Below, one piece after another: positions 51,070-59,114 of a stretch of 64,000 nt of DNA; positions within the stretch are counted from its first letter, which is position 1; every line of letters begins with the position of its first letter. Location: positions 1-64,000 of the forward strand of contig UREE01000001.1 in NCBI GenBank assembly GCA_900546825.1, read 5' to 3'. This stretch comes from an uncultured Collinsella sp. Its GTDB lineage: Bacteria > Actinomycetota > Coriobacteriia > Coriobacteriales > Coriobacteriaceae. The position numbers and the translations under genes are program-made. The notes beneath the pieces are model-generated. The model had not been told where the DNA came from, did no database searches, and saw only the letters and a list, made by a program, of their open reading frames with translations.

Positions 51070-51725
51070 TCGTCGCCTCCGCTCTTTTTGCCGCGCGCCG
51101 TGGCGGGAATCGTCAAGCTGACCGTTCCCTTGCCCGAGGCTCCCAGCAGTTCCTTGACGTCTTCGGGGTCAGCCGCCAGCGTCACCCATTCGATCTTGCC
51201 CTCGCGCGTGGCACCGGAATCCTCACTGGTATCGATCACGTGCGCGCCGCACAGCCGATCGGTCACGCCGTCCTTTTGCACGTACACGTCCACGTAGCTG
51301 CCCACGCCCGTGGCACCGCCGACCGAGTGCTCGGCATCGACCGCCACCGAAACGGCAACCTTGCCCTTAGGCACCTCGAGCTTGCGGCTCTCGGCCTTGG
51401 TGTAGACATTGCAGATCACGGCGTTTTTGGGAATACGCGAAGTCGTCACGTCGCCGCGCACCTGGCGCAGCTCGGTCGCTGCGTCACGCGGCAGCAGGCT
51501 CGTCAGCCATTCCTGGGTTATGACATTGGTCTCATCGAGGGTCTCGCCCACATCGATATCGCGCGCCGCGACGCAAACCTCGACGCGATCGCCACCGTAC
51601 TTGGCCAAGGTCTCAGCCTGGACCTGTTCGGCTTGCGAGCGGATCGACGAGCCGTAAACCATGCAGAGCAGAGCAGCGAGCACGCCCGCGACCAGACTGA
51701 CGGCGATGCGCTTGCTCTTGTTCAC
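51066..51725 (-). CDS. cpaB: CpaB/RcpC-like pilus assembly protein (SAF domain)
   Basis: A 219-residue protein with an N-terminal membrane anchor (IAVSLVAGVLAALLCMVYG) and a SAF-like periplasmic/extracytoplasmic domain (VEVCVAARDIDVGETLDETNV, then VPKGKVAVSVAVDAEHSVGG). GTG at 51725 is chosen because AGGAG lies 7 bases upstream. The ATG at 51740 is too close. First gene of the Tad operon. Confidence 0.85.
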   Translation of the reverse strand: MNKSKRIAVSLVAGVLAALLCMVYGSSIRSQAEQVQAETLAKYGGDRVEVCVAARDIDVGETLDETNVITQEWLTSLLPRDAATELRQVRGDVTTSRIPKNAVICNVYTKAESRKLEVPKGKVAVSVAVDAEHSVGGATGVGSYVDVYVQKDGVTDRLCGAHVIDTSEDSGATREGKIEWVTLAADPEDVKELLGASGKGTVSLTIPATARGKKSGGDE

Positions 51726-51835
51726 GGCCGCTCCTCTCATGGCAGTGCCGGGCGAATGCCCGTACCACCATTGTCTGAGCGGTCAGAGTGCAAAGCGGCG
51801 CAATCGCAATCTTGGTTTTCGATGTCAAACCAATC

Positions 51836-51895
51836 GCTGACCAAAAGCTGACCAGCCCGTCAAGCTCGTGGCAAGGTTTTGGTCAGCACGTCAGC
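51836..51895 (-). promoter_or_regulatory. GCTGACC repeat cluster upstream of cpaB
   Basis: GCTGACC occurs at 51836-51842 and 51847-51853 (11 bases apart, one helical turn), and the inverted form GGTCAGC at 51881-51887 with a further GTCAGC at 51890. The first and third form an 11-bp palindrome with AAAA/TTTT flanks. It looks like an operator for the pilus operon. The regulator is unknown. Confidence 0.45.
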
Positions 51896-51924
51896 AAACT
51901 GTATGTTTCGAAGCTTTTCCGCAG

Positions 51925-51965
51925 CAAAAAAAGCCGTCTCCCGAACAGTTGGGAGACGGCTGTCA
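51925..51965 (-). terminator. rsgA terminator
   Basis: On the minus strand AGCCGTCTCCCAACTG, then CGGGAGACGGCTTTTTT, starting 15 bases past the rsgA stop. Confidence 0.9.
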
Positions 51966-51978
51966 TAGGAAAAATCAA

Positions 51979-53163
51979 TTACAGATGGACATCGGGATCG
52001 AGCATTTGAGCGCTCACGCGCATGGATGACGCCAGGTTTTGGAACGTTTCCAGACGCAGGCTATCGATCTGCCCGGCGTCCTCGGCCTCGCGAACGGCGC
52101 AGCCCGGCTCATGGGTATGCGTGCAATCGCCAAACCGGCACGCGCGCGATGCCTCGACAATCTCGGGGAAAGCGCGCGCCAGACCCCGCTCGTGACCCAC
52201 GAGCGGCAGGCTGCGCAGGCCCGGGGCATCGGCGATCACGCCGGCGTCGCCCGGCAGTGCCACCATCACGCGCGCGACGGTAGTGTGACGGCCCTGATCG
52301 TCGCGTTCGCGCACACCGCCGGTCGCCAACGTATCGTGGCCCAGCAGCGCATTGAGCAGCGTCGACTTGCCGGCACCCGACTCGCCCAGAATCATGGCGC
52401 AGCTCCCGGCGGGCACGCAGGCACGGACCTCGTCCAGGCCGCGGCCCTCGGCAGAGGACGTCACGATCACACGCACGTCCGGACCCACCAGGCGGCGCGC
52501 GCGGTCCAGATCGCGCTCGAGCTCCTCGGCATCGCAGCGATCAGCTTTGGTGAGTACCACCACCGGCTCGGCATCGCAGTCGAGCGCCAACACCAGCGAG
52601 CGCGCCACGCGGTCGAGCAGCACCTCACCGGCACCGAGCGCCTGCACGATTAGCACGCTATCCACGTTGGAGCAGAGCACCTGGCGCTCTCCGCGGGCAC
52701 GGCCGCGCCAACGCTCAAAGCTCGTACGGCGCGGCAGCACGCATTCAATCACGCCCATATCGTGCCCGGGAGCGCGGCGCACCGCCACACGATCGCCCAC
52801 GGCAGGCAGCAGGACCTCGTCCCCACCGCGCGACTTGGCAAATCCCACGGCATGCTCGGCGCGGAAGGTATCGTCGGCAGTCGCCACCAGCGGAAACCCA
52901 CGATCCAAGCGCACCACGGCGCCAAGTTGCATCTGCTCGGGCTCCTCGGCATGTGCGCAGAAATCATCAAAGGCAGCCTGCTGAGCTTCATCGACCGGCA
53001 GGTCATCAAACGCCGGAACATCCTGCAGCGCGTCAAGCCCCGGTACACTCGCCAGCAACTCCTCAGCAGATGCAGGGGGTTCGGTCGCGAGCTTCCGACG
53101 ACGATCGCGCTTAGCCCGCGCCCCCGTCGTCTTTTTCTTCGCTTTAGCCTTAGCCTTGCCCAC
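51979..53163 (-). CDS. rsgA: Ribosome small-subunit-dependent GTPase RsgA
   Basis: Late 30S assembly GTPase. The 394-residue product has a 45-residue basic N-terminal tail, an OB-fold part, the circularly permuted GTPase with VLTKADR (G4), GESGAGKSTLLNALLG (G1) and DAPGLRSL (G3), and the zinc site CRFGDCTHTHEPGC. GTG at 53163 is chosen because GGGAGG lies 6 bases upstream. It has its own terminator. Confidence 0.93.
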   Translation of the reverse strand: MGKAKAKAKKKTTGARAKRDRRRKLATEPPASAEELLASVPGLDALQDVPAFDDLPVDEAQQAAFDDFCAHAEEPEQMQLGAVVRLDRGFPLVATADDTFRAEHAVGFAKSRGGDEVLLPAVGDRVAVRRAPGHDMGVIECVLPRRTSFERWRGRARGERQVLCSNVDSVLIVQALGAGEVLLDRVARSLVLALDCDAEPVVVLTKADRCDAEELERDLDRARRLVGPDVRVIVTSSAEGRGLDEVRACVPAGSCAMILGESGAGKSTLLNALLGHDTLATGGVRERDDQGRHTTVARVMVALPGDAGVIADAPGLRSLPLVGHERGLARAFPEIVEASRACRFGDCTHTHEPGCAVREAEDAGQIDSLRLETFQNLASSMRVSAQMLDPDVHL

Positions 53164-53284
53164 AGATGCCTCCCAGCACAAAACCACACAACTGAGCAGG
53201 TATTTTAAATCAAAAAGAGCTGGCCGGGCAAAGCCCGACCAGCTCACAAACTTTCCCTCAGCCAATGGTCCCGAGAGGTTATCC

Positions 53285-53385
53285 GAAGGCCCGCCCGCCG
53301 GGAGGGGTTTCTTCCGAGCGATCCCGCAGCGCGAAGCGCGAGGACCAGCGAGGAAGAAACCCCGCAGGCGGTCGGGCCGGTGGGA
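53285..53385. repeat. Structured palindrome, copy 3 (3' of P-type ATPase)
   Basis: Outer arms GGCCCG.CCGCC with GGCGG.CGGGCC, then GGGGTTTCTTCC with GGAAGAAACCCC, surround TCCCGCAG-CGCGAAGCGCG-AGGAC. It lies about 20 bases past the ATPase stop. The same layout with different but still paired stems occurs at 62040-62145. Confidence 0.7.
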
Positions 53386-53401
53386 AGGATGGCCTTTCGA
53401 C

Positions 53402-56083
53402 CTACTCCTTCTCGACCGCGCGCATGATCGCCTTGTAGATCTCCATCAGCGGGATGATCAGGAAGGCCAGGCCCAGGGCAGCGACAACGCCCTTGAGCTC
53501 AAGCGTCACGGGGCCAAAGAACATCTCGGCAAGCGTCGGCTGCACGGTTACGATCACCGTCAGCACCAGTGCCAGCGCGGCGGAAGCCCACAGCCACTTG
53601 TTCTGCTTTTTCATGGTGAACAGCGACGCACGACGGCTGCGCATATTGAAGCAGTGGAAAATCTCAACCATGTTGAGCGTGATGAACGCCATCATCACGC
53701 CTTCCTCGTCGGCATTGCCGGCGATCATATCGGCGATGTGGATGTAGCCCATGTCAAAGTACACGCCCACAAAGAAGCTCGCCAGCACCAGCACGGTGAT
53801 GATAAGGCCCTGGACCACACAGTCCAGGCCCATATGTCCGGCAAAGACACCGTCCTTGGCGTTGCGCGGCTTGCGCTTCATGATATCGCCCTCGGCGTCC
53901 TCCATGCCCAACGCGAGCGCGGGGAAGCAGTCGGTGACCAGGTTCACCCACAGCAGCTGCACCGGCTGGAAGATGGTAAAGCCGATGAGCGTGGCGATAA
54001 ACACCGAGAAGACCTCGGCAAGGTTAGCCGAAAGCAGGAACTGGATGACCTTGCGGATGTTGTCGTAGATGCGACGACCTTCTTCGCAGGCGCCGATGAT
54101 GGTAGCGAAGTTGTCATCGGCAAGTACCATGTCGGCGACGTTCTTGGTGACGTCGGTACCGGTGATGCCCATACCAACGCCAATGTCGGCGCGCTTGATG
54201 GACGGGGCGTCGTTGACGCCATCGCCCGTCATGGCCACGATCTGGTCGCGCGACTTCCAAGCCTCGACGATGCGTGTCTTGTGCTCGGGCTGGACGCGGG
54301 CGTACACGCCGTAGTCCTCGATGTGCGCGTCGAGTTCCTCGTCGCTCATGCGATCGAGGTCGGCACCGGTGATGGCATGGCTGCGATCAGTGACGATGCC
54401 CAGCTGCTTGGCGATGGCCACGGCGGTGTCGATGTGGTCGCCCGTGATCATGACGGTGCGAATGCCAGCGTCGTGGGCCTCGCGGATGGCTTCGGCGACC
54501 TCGGGACGAACCGGGTCAATCATGCCGGACAGGCCGCAGAAGACCAGGTCGTGCTCGAGCGCAGCGGGGCTGCAGTCGCTCGGGACCTCGGTGTAGGTGC
54601 GGCTTGCCAGCGCCAGCACACGCAGGGCCTCGTCGGCCATGGCCTTGTTGGCGGCCACGAGCTCGGCACGACGCTCCTCGGTCAGGGGGACGACCTTATC
54701 GCCCTCGTAGATATGGGTGCACAGGCCGATCACCACGTCGGGCGCGCCCTTGGTGTACTGCTCATACTCGCCGTCAAGGGTCTCGACGACCACGGACATC
54801 ATCTTGCGGCCCGAGTCAAACGGGGCCTCGCCCACGCGCGGATGCTCGGCAGTCAGGCCAGTGAGGCCCGCCTTGCCGGCGTCGTTGACGAGCGCGCACT
54901 CAGTCGGCTCGCCCACGGCCTCGCCCAGCTCCTCGTCCCACTGAGCATCGGAGCACAGCGCCATGCCGGCCAGGAACTTCTCCTTGGGCGCAGCGAGCTC
55001 GTGCTTGACGACGGTCATCTTGTTTTGGGTAAGGGTACCGGTCTTGTCGGAGCAGATGGTCTGCGTGCAGCCGAGAGTCTCGACGGCAGAGAGCTTGCGG
55101 ATGATTGCCTGGCGCTTAGCCATCTTGGTCACGCCAAGCGATAGCACGATGGTCACGACGGCGACCAGGCCCTCGGGGATGGCAGCGACGGCGAGCGAGA
55201 CGGCGACCATAAAGGTATCGAGCAGGGCGGTCGGGTCGGTAAGAACGTTGCCCACGCCGTGGCGGATGATATCAACGCCAAAGATGACGACGCAGATGAC
55301 GATAACCATAATGGTAAGGATGCGGCTGAGCTCGGCGAGCTTCACTTGCAACGGCGTGAGCTCTTCCTTGGCCTCGGCCAGGGCGCCGGCGATCTTGCCC
55401 ATCTCGGTGTTCATGCCGGTGCCGACCACGACGGCGCGACCACGGCCGTACACGACGGTGGAGCCCATATAGCACATGTTCTTACGGTCGCCGAGCGGCA
55501 CGTCATCGGTGCCCGCAGCGAGCTCGATCACGTTGGCGTGCTTCTCTACGGGCACGGACTCGCCGGTGAGCGCGGCCTCTTCGATCTTCATCGTGGCGCT
55601 CTCGAGCACGCGGCAGTCGGCCGGGACGGAGTCGCCCGCCTCGAGCATGATCACGTCGCCGGGCACGAGCTCGGCGCTCGGCAGGTGCACGAGCTTGCCG
55701 TCGCGCAGCACCTTGGACTGCGCCGCACTCATCTCCTGCAGGGCCTCGAGGGCCTCCTCGCTCTTGGCTTCCTGGACCACGCCCAGCACCGAGTTGACGA
55801 TAACGACGAACATGATGATGGCAACATCGGCAAAGTCGGGCTCGCCCTTGACCATGCCCGTGAGCGCACTGATGACGGCGGCAACGATCAGCATGATGAC
55901 CATGGGGTCGGCCATCTGCTCAAAGAAACGCTTCCACAGCGGTGTCTTCTCGGCTTCCTCGAGCTTGTTAGGGCCTGTCTTGGCGAGGCGCGAAGACGCC
56001 TCGTCGTTGCTCAGGCCGAGGTTCTCATCGACACCTTGGTCGCTGAGCACCTCCGCCGCGGCGGACAGGTATTCCTTTTGCAT
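53402..56083 (-). CDS. P-type cation ATPase (P2A, Ca2+-type)
   Basis: An 893-residue ATP-driven cation pump. The actuator motif is ALTGESVPVEK, the phosphorylation site is CSDKTGTLTQ, TGDGVND closes the P domain, and there are about ten helices with the ion-site motifs IPEGL (M4), ANLAEVFSVF (M5) and NLVTDCFPALALG (M6), characteristic of bacterial Ca2+-exporting P2A ATPases. Its start is ATG 56083 with AGGAGG 9 bases upstream. The leader can fold into a hairpin that hides this ribosome site. Likely Ca2+ or Mn2+ export, to be tested. Confidence 0.92.
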   Translation of the reverse strand: MQKEYLSAAAEVLSDQGVDENLGLSNDEASSRLAKTGPNKLEEAEKTPLWKRFFEQMADPMVIMLIVAAVISALTGMVKGEPDFADVAIIMFVVIVNSVLGVVQEAKSEEALEALQEMSAAQSKVLRDGKLVHLPSAELVPGDVIMLEAGDSVPADCRVLESATMKIEEAALTGESVPVEKHANVIELAAGTDDVPLGDRKNMCYMGSTVVYGRGRAVVVGTGMNTEMGKIAGALAEAKEELTPLQVKLAELSRILTIMVIVICVVIFGVDIIRHGVGNVLTDPTALLDTFMVAVSLAVAAIPEGLVAVVTIVLSLGVTKMAKRQAIIRKLSAVETLGCTQTICSDKTGTLTQNKMTVVKHELAAPKEKFLAGMALCSDAQWDEELGEAVGEPTECALVNDAGKAGLTGLTAEHPRVGEAPFDSGRKMMSVVVETLDGEYEQYTKGAPDVVIGLCTHIYEGDKVVPLTEERRAELVAANKAMADEALRVLALASRTYTEVPSDCSPAALEHDLVFCGLSGMIDPVRPEVAEAIREAHDAGIRTVMITGDHIDTAVAIAKQLGIVTDRSHAITGADLDRMSDEELDAHIEDYGVYARVQPEHKTRIVEAWKSRDQIVAMTGDGVNDAPSIKRADIGVGMGITGTDVTKNVADMVLADDNFATIIGACEEGRRIYDNIRKVIQFLLSANLAEVFSVFIATLIGFTIFQPVQLLWVNLVTDCFPALALGMEDAEGDIMKRKPRNAKDGVFAGHMGLDCVVQGLIITVLVLASFFVGVYFDMGYIHIADMIAGNADEEGVMMAFITLNMVEIFHCFNMRSRRASLFTMKKQNKWLWASAALALVLTVIVTVQPTLAEMFFGPVTLELKGVVAALGLAFLIIPLMEIYKAIMRAVEKE

Positions 56084-56093
56084 ATAGAGTCCC

Positions 56094-56192
56094 CTCCTGG
56101 GATTCGGGCCACTCAGCAGATTGATGCCCGATCATAATTCCCAGGAGAAGGGCAAGGGCTCATCAAGGCTGCCGTGCTGAGCGGCAGTTGAT
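56094..56192 (-). promoter_or_regulatory. ATPase leader: two hairpins with complementary loops
   Basis: In transcript order, hairpin 1 (56192-56162) has stem CTGCCG/CGGCAG extended by ATCAA/TTGAT and a 7-base loop CTCAGCA. Hairpin 2 (56147-56094) has stem CTCCTGGGA/TCCCAGGAG, an inner CGGGC/GCCCG stem and a loop containing TGCTGAG. The two loops are perfectly complementary over 7 bases. The 3' arm of hairpin 2 contains the AGGAG of the ATPase ribosome site. It matches no riboswitch class I know. A TTGGCT/TACCAT promoter-like pair lies just upstream (about 56203-56230). Confidence 0.5.
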
Positions 56193-56456
56193 AGTGGAGC
56201 TATGGTACCCCAAAGCGACGCGTCTAGCCAAAACAATCGGTTTGGAAATATGGTCCGCACGCAACGGTGCAGACCGTGTGATGCTCAACATTGGTAAAAC
56301 GTTTTTTCTTCGGCACATCGCCAAACTGACATATCTCCCAGATAGCAGCGGTTGGAGTGGTTGGTAAAGATTTTTCATATACCGTTTTTCCCGCAAAAAA
56401 TGAACTTCCATTTCGGCATACGGTCGATTTTTTGGGGTATTCGGTCGGCATTTCGT
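56193..56456. other. Divergent intergenic region between the ATPase and pyruvate kinase genes
   Basis: A/T-richer than its surroundings, with no gene. It holds the likely ATPase promoter on the minus strand and an upstream region of the pyk promoter with repeated CGGTCG and TTTTTT tracts (about 56390-56455), possibly regulator sites. Confidence 0.5.
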
Positions 56457-56462
56457 TATAAT
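56457..56462 (+). promoter_or_regulatory. pyk -10 box
   Basis: TATAAT lies 64 bases before the pyk ATG. TTGGGG (56432-56437), 19 bases upstream of it, may serve as -35. This leaves a ~55-base leader ending with the ribosome site GGAGG. Confidence 0.55.
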
Positions 56463-56525
56463 CATCTCGGTTTTATTTCTTATGGTTTATCTATCAGCGC
56501 AAGACGATGTCAGATGGAGGTCTGA

Positions 56526-57986
56526 ATGTACAAGCGCACTAAGATTGTATGCACCATGGGTCCCGCCTGCGATAGCGACGAGACCATCCGCGAGATGATC
56601 AAGGCGGGCATGAACGTCGCCCGTTTTAACTTCTCGCACGGCTCCTACGACGAGCACCACGGTCGCATCGAGCGCGTCCGCCGTATTTCCAAGGAGCTCG
56701 GTCTGCCTGTCGGCATCCTGCTCGACACCAAGGGCCCCGAGGTCCGCACCGGCCTTCTGGTCGACGGCAAGAAGGTTGCCGTCAAGACCGGCGATAAGAT
56801 CGTCGTCACCGCTCAGCCCACGTCCGAGAATTTCCACGGCACCGCTGAGCACATCTCCCTCGACTACCTGGCTCTGCCTTCCGAGGTCGAGAAGGGCTCC
56901 CTCATCCTGATCGATGACGGCCTGGTTGCCCTCGAGGTCGAGTCCGTCAGCGGCCAGGACATGACCTGCGTCGTTAAGAACGACGGCCTGATCGGCGAGC
57001 GCAAGGGCGTCAACATGCCCAACGTCAACATCTCGCTGCCCGCCATCACCGAGCGCGATCGTCAGGACATCCTCTTTGGCCTGACCGAGAACATCGACTA
57101 CATCGCCGCTTCCTTCATCCGTGACGGCGAGTCCGTCCGCGGCATCCGCGAGCTTTGCCGCGAGAACGGCGGCGAGCACGTGACGATCTTCCCGAAGATC
57201 GAGTGCGCCTTGGGCGTCGAGAACTTCGACGAGATTCTCGAGGCTTCTGACGGCATCATGGTCGCCCGTGGCGACCTGGGCATCGAGATCAAGCCCGAGC
57301 TCGTTCCGCACATCCAGAAGGAGATCATCGCCAAGTGCAACGCGGCCTACAAGCCCGTCATCACCGCTACGCAGATGCTCGACTCCATGCAGCAGAACCC
57401 GCGCCCGACGCGCGCCGAGGTTGCCGACGTTGCTAACGCCATTTATGACGGCACCGACGCCGTCATGCTGTCCGGCGAGTCCGCTGCCGGTAAGTACCCG
57501 GTCGAGGCCGTCAAGATGCAGGCCAGCATTGCTCTCGAGACCGAGAAGTACCTCCCGGCCCACGCTCCGCTCGAGGTTCCGGCCGATGCTCACGGCACCC
57601 GCGTCGTCAACAACGTTGTGGGTATGTCCGCTGTGAACATGGCCACCACCGTTGGCGCCAAGTGCATCACCGTGCCGACGACCACCGGTCGTACCGCTCG
57701 CCTGATCTCGCACTTCCGTCCCAACATGCCGATCTGCGCGTTCTCCCGCCACGAGTGGGCCGTCCAGCAGATGATCATGTACTGGGGCGTTATCCCGCAC
57801 CAGGCCGAGATTACCCAGGGCACCGTCAACGGCACGATCGTCAAGGCGATCGAGACCGCTAAGGAGCTCGGCTACGTCGAGGCCGGCGACCTGACCGTCG
57901 CCACCGCCGGCGATCCCCGCATGAGCGTCCAGCTCGAGGACAAGGTCTCCTCGACCAACGTCGCTTACGTCGCTCAGGTGCGCTAA
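56526..57986 (+). CDS. pyk: Pyruvate kinase
   Basis: Final glycolytic step, PEP + ADP to pyruvate + ATP. The 486-residue product has MYKRTKIVCTMGPAC at the N terminus, GMNVARFNFSHG, LDTKGPEVRTG, the FPKIECALGVENFDEI catalytic-Lys/Glu region, MVARGDLGIEI and TATQMLDSM, then the C-terminal allosteric-type domain. Length fits a standard enzyme without a PEP-utiliser tail. Codon use is strongly biased toward C-ending codons, as expected for a highly expressed gene. GGAGG precedes the ATG. Confidence 0.96.
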   Translation: MYKRTKIVCTMGPACDSDETIREMIKAGMNVARFNFSHGSYDEHHGRIERVRRISKELGLPVGILLDTKGPEVRTGLLVDGKKVAVKTGDKIVVTAQPTSENFHGTAEHISLDYLALPSEVEKGSLILIDDGLVALEVESVSGQDMTCVVKNDGLIGERKGVNMPNVNISLPAITERDRQDILFGLTENIDYIAASFIRDGESVRGIRELCRENGGEHVTIFPKIECALGVENFDEILEASDGIMVARGDLGIEIKPELVPHIQKEIIAKCNAAYKPVITATQMLDSMQQNPRPTRAEVADVANAIYDGTDAVMLSGESAAGKYPVEAVKMQASIALETEKYLPAHAPLEVPADAHGTRVVNNVVGMSAVNMATTVGAKCITVPTTTGRTARLISHFRPNMPICAFSRHEWAVQQMIMYWGVIPHQAEITQGTVNGTIVKAIETAKELGYVEAGDLTVATAGDPRMSVQLEDKVSSTNVAYVAQVR

Positions 57987-58014
57987 ATCGCACTTGCAAG
58001 CAGATTTGCATTGC

Positions 58015-58053
58015 AAAGGGCCCGGAAGGCATTGCCTTCCGGGCCCTTTTTAG
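58015..58053 (+). terminator. pyk terminator
   Basis: Perfect 16-bp stem (58015-58030 with 58034-58049, containing GGGCCCGGAAGGC), 3-base loop and T-run, 29 bases past the stop. Confidence 0.95.
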
Positions 58054-58064
58054 ACCTTCTTCGT

Positions 58065-58190
58065 ATGCCGCATCATCGATTTGTGTTCAGTCGCAAGCCT
58101 CTCCGATGCCGAGCGCACCACCGAAGACGCCCTGCGACGGGAGCCGTTGGTCAATTGGAATGAACTGTTCACCGTTAAGCCGGCCGGCTA
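58065..58190 (+). pseudogene. Possible C-terminal coding remnant
   Basis: A 41-codon plus-strand frame ending ALRREPLVNWNELFTVKPAG and a TAG at 58188-58190. The composition of the last ~30 residues looks protein-like, but there is no ribosome site and the frame overlaps the next gene's stop by 3 bases. It may be the degraded end of a lost gene. Confidence 0.25.
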
Positions 58191-59036
58191 GCAGCTAGCG
58201 ATCAGGGGGACTGCGGGAACGTCAGAAGCAGCGACGCGAGCCGCAAATCCCGCCTCGGTCAGCTCGATGACCTCGGTAAACGTTGCATCGAAAAACTCCT
58301 CGGTTAGCAGGCGATACGGCGGATGATCGGGCTCGCCGGGGTTTTCGCGTACAATCTCGTGCATGACGCCGATAGTCTTGAGCACATATTCTTTATGGAT
58401 GGGATACTGCCCAAAACGCGTCGCAGCGGTATAGAGGCGATCGGTCGCACGCGGAATGGAAACGATGCCCAGCGTCTTGCCAAACCAGTCAAAATCGCCC
58501 TGCTTTTTAATGCGGAATTCCTCGCACGGCTTGCCGCCGCGTGCTTCCAGATACTGGTTCACACGCGTGTTCCATACCGTGTCGGCCACCAGATGCGACC
58601 AGACGCCCAGCGTTAAATCGAGCAGCGACTGCGCCACATCTTCGGACGCAAGCGAGAACTCACAGGCGCCGGGACCGACAACCGGCTCGGCATCCCTGTA
58701 GCGCTGAGGATAGTGCACGCGGTTCAGTCGCTCGCGCTCCTCGACAATCGAGGTAGCCTCAGCAGGTTCGCCCGCGGGTGCGCCTTTAAGCAGCGGCGCC
58801 ACATAGGTATCCCAGAACTCGTGCTCGCGCGGCTTAGGGATAGGCTCGGGCTTTGCAAAGTGCGTAATGCGATACGGAATGGGATCGGCGATGCCAGGGA
58901 CCATATAGCCCACGAAGATATCCGGAACCACGCAGCCAAACAAAAAGGCATTACGGTCGCGCACGCTATCGGCAAGCACGCTAGCACGTGCCAGCAAGCG
59001 CTCCGTTTGAGCGATATGAATGTTCCAACTTGGCAT
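58188..59036 (-). CDS. Zinc-dependent phospholipase C-like protein
   Basis: A 282-residue protein beginning MPSWNIHIAQTERLL, with FLFGCVVPDIFVGYM and TLGVWSHLVADTVWN. The Trp/His/Asp pattern resembles the zinc-dependent phospholipase C domain found in Firmicutes and Actinobacteria. No signal peptide, so intracellular. ATG 59036 has GGGGGTGG upstream. It stands alone between pyk and the nickel transporter. Activity is inferred only from fold-level resemblance. Confidence 0.65.
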   Translation of the reverse strand: MPSWNIHIAQTERLLARASVLADSVRDRNAFLFGCVVPDIFVGYMVPGIADPIPYRITHFAKPEPIPKPREHEFWDTYVAPLLKGAPAGEPAEATSIVEERERLNRVHYPQRYRDAEPVVGPGACEFSLASEDVAQSLLDLTLGVWSHLVADTVWNTRVNQYLEARGGKPCEEFRIKKQGDFDWFGKTLGIVSIPRATDRLYTAATRFGQYPIHKEYVLKTIGVMHEIVRENPGEPDHPPYRLLTEEFFDATFTEVIELTEAGFAARVAASDVPAVPLIASC

Positions 59037-59114
59037 AGCCACCCCCATAAAACCTGGTTAACTATACCATCACGGCAGAGTCGCACAGGCGGCCATACAT
59101 ACCCTACGCAGCAA

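Noticed and set aside
56084..56230. Known metal riboswitch (yybP-ykoY, M-box or NiCo) in the ATPase leader
   Set aside because: None of the conserved loop sequences of those classes could be found. Only the two-hairpin, loop-complementary structure is supported.
56487..58016. 509-residue minus-strand open frame opposite pyk
   Set aside because: pyk has all motifs, a promoter and a terminator on the plus strand. The antisense frame has none.
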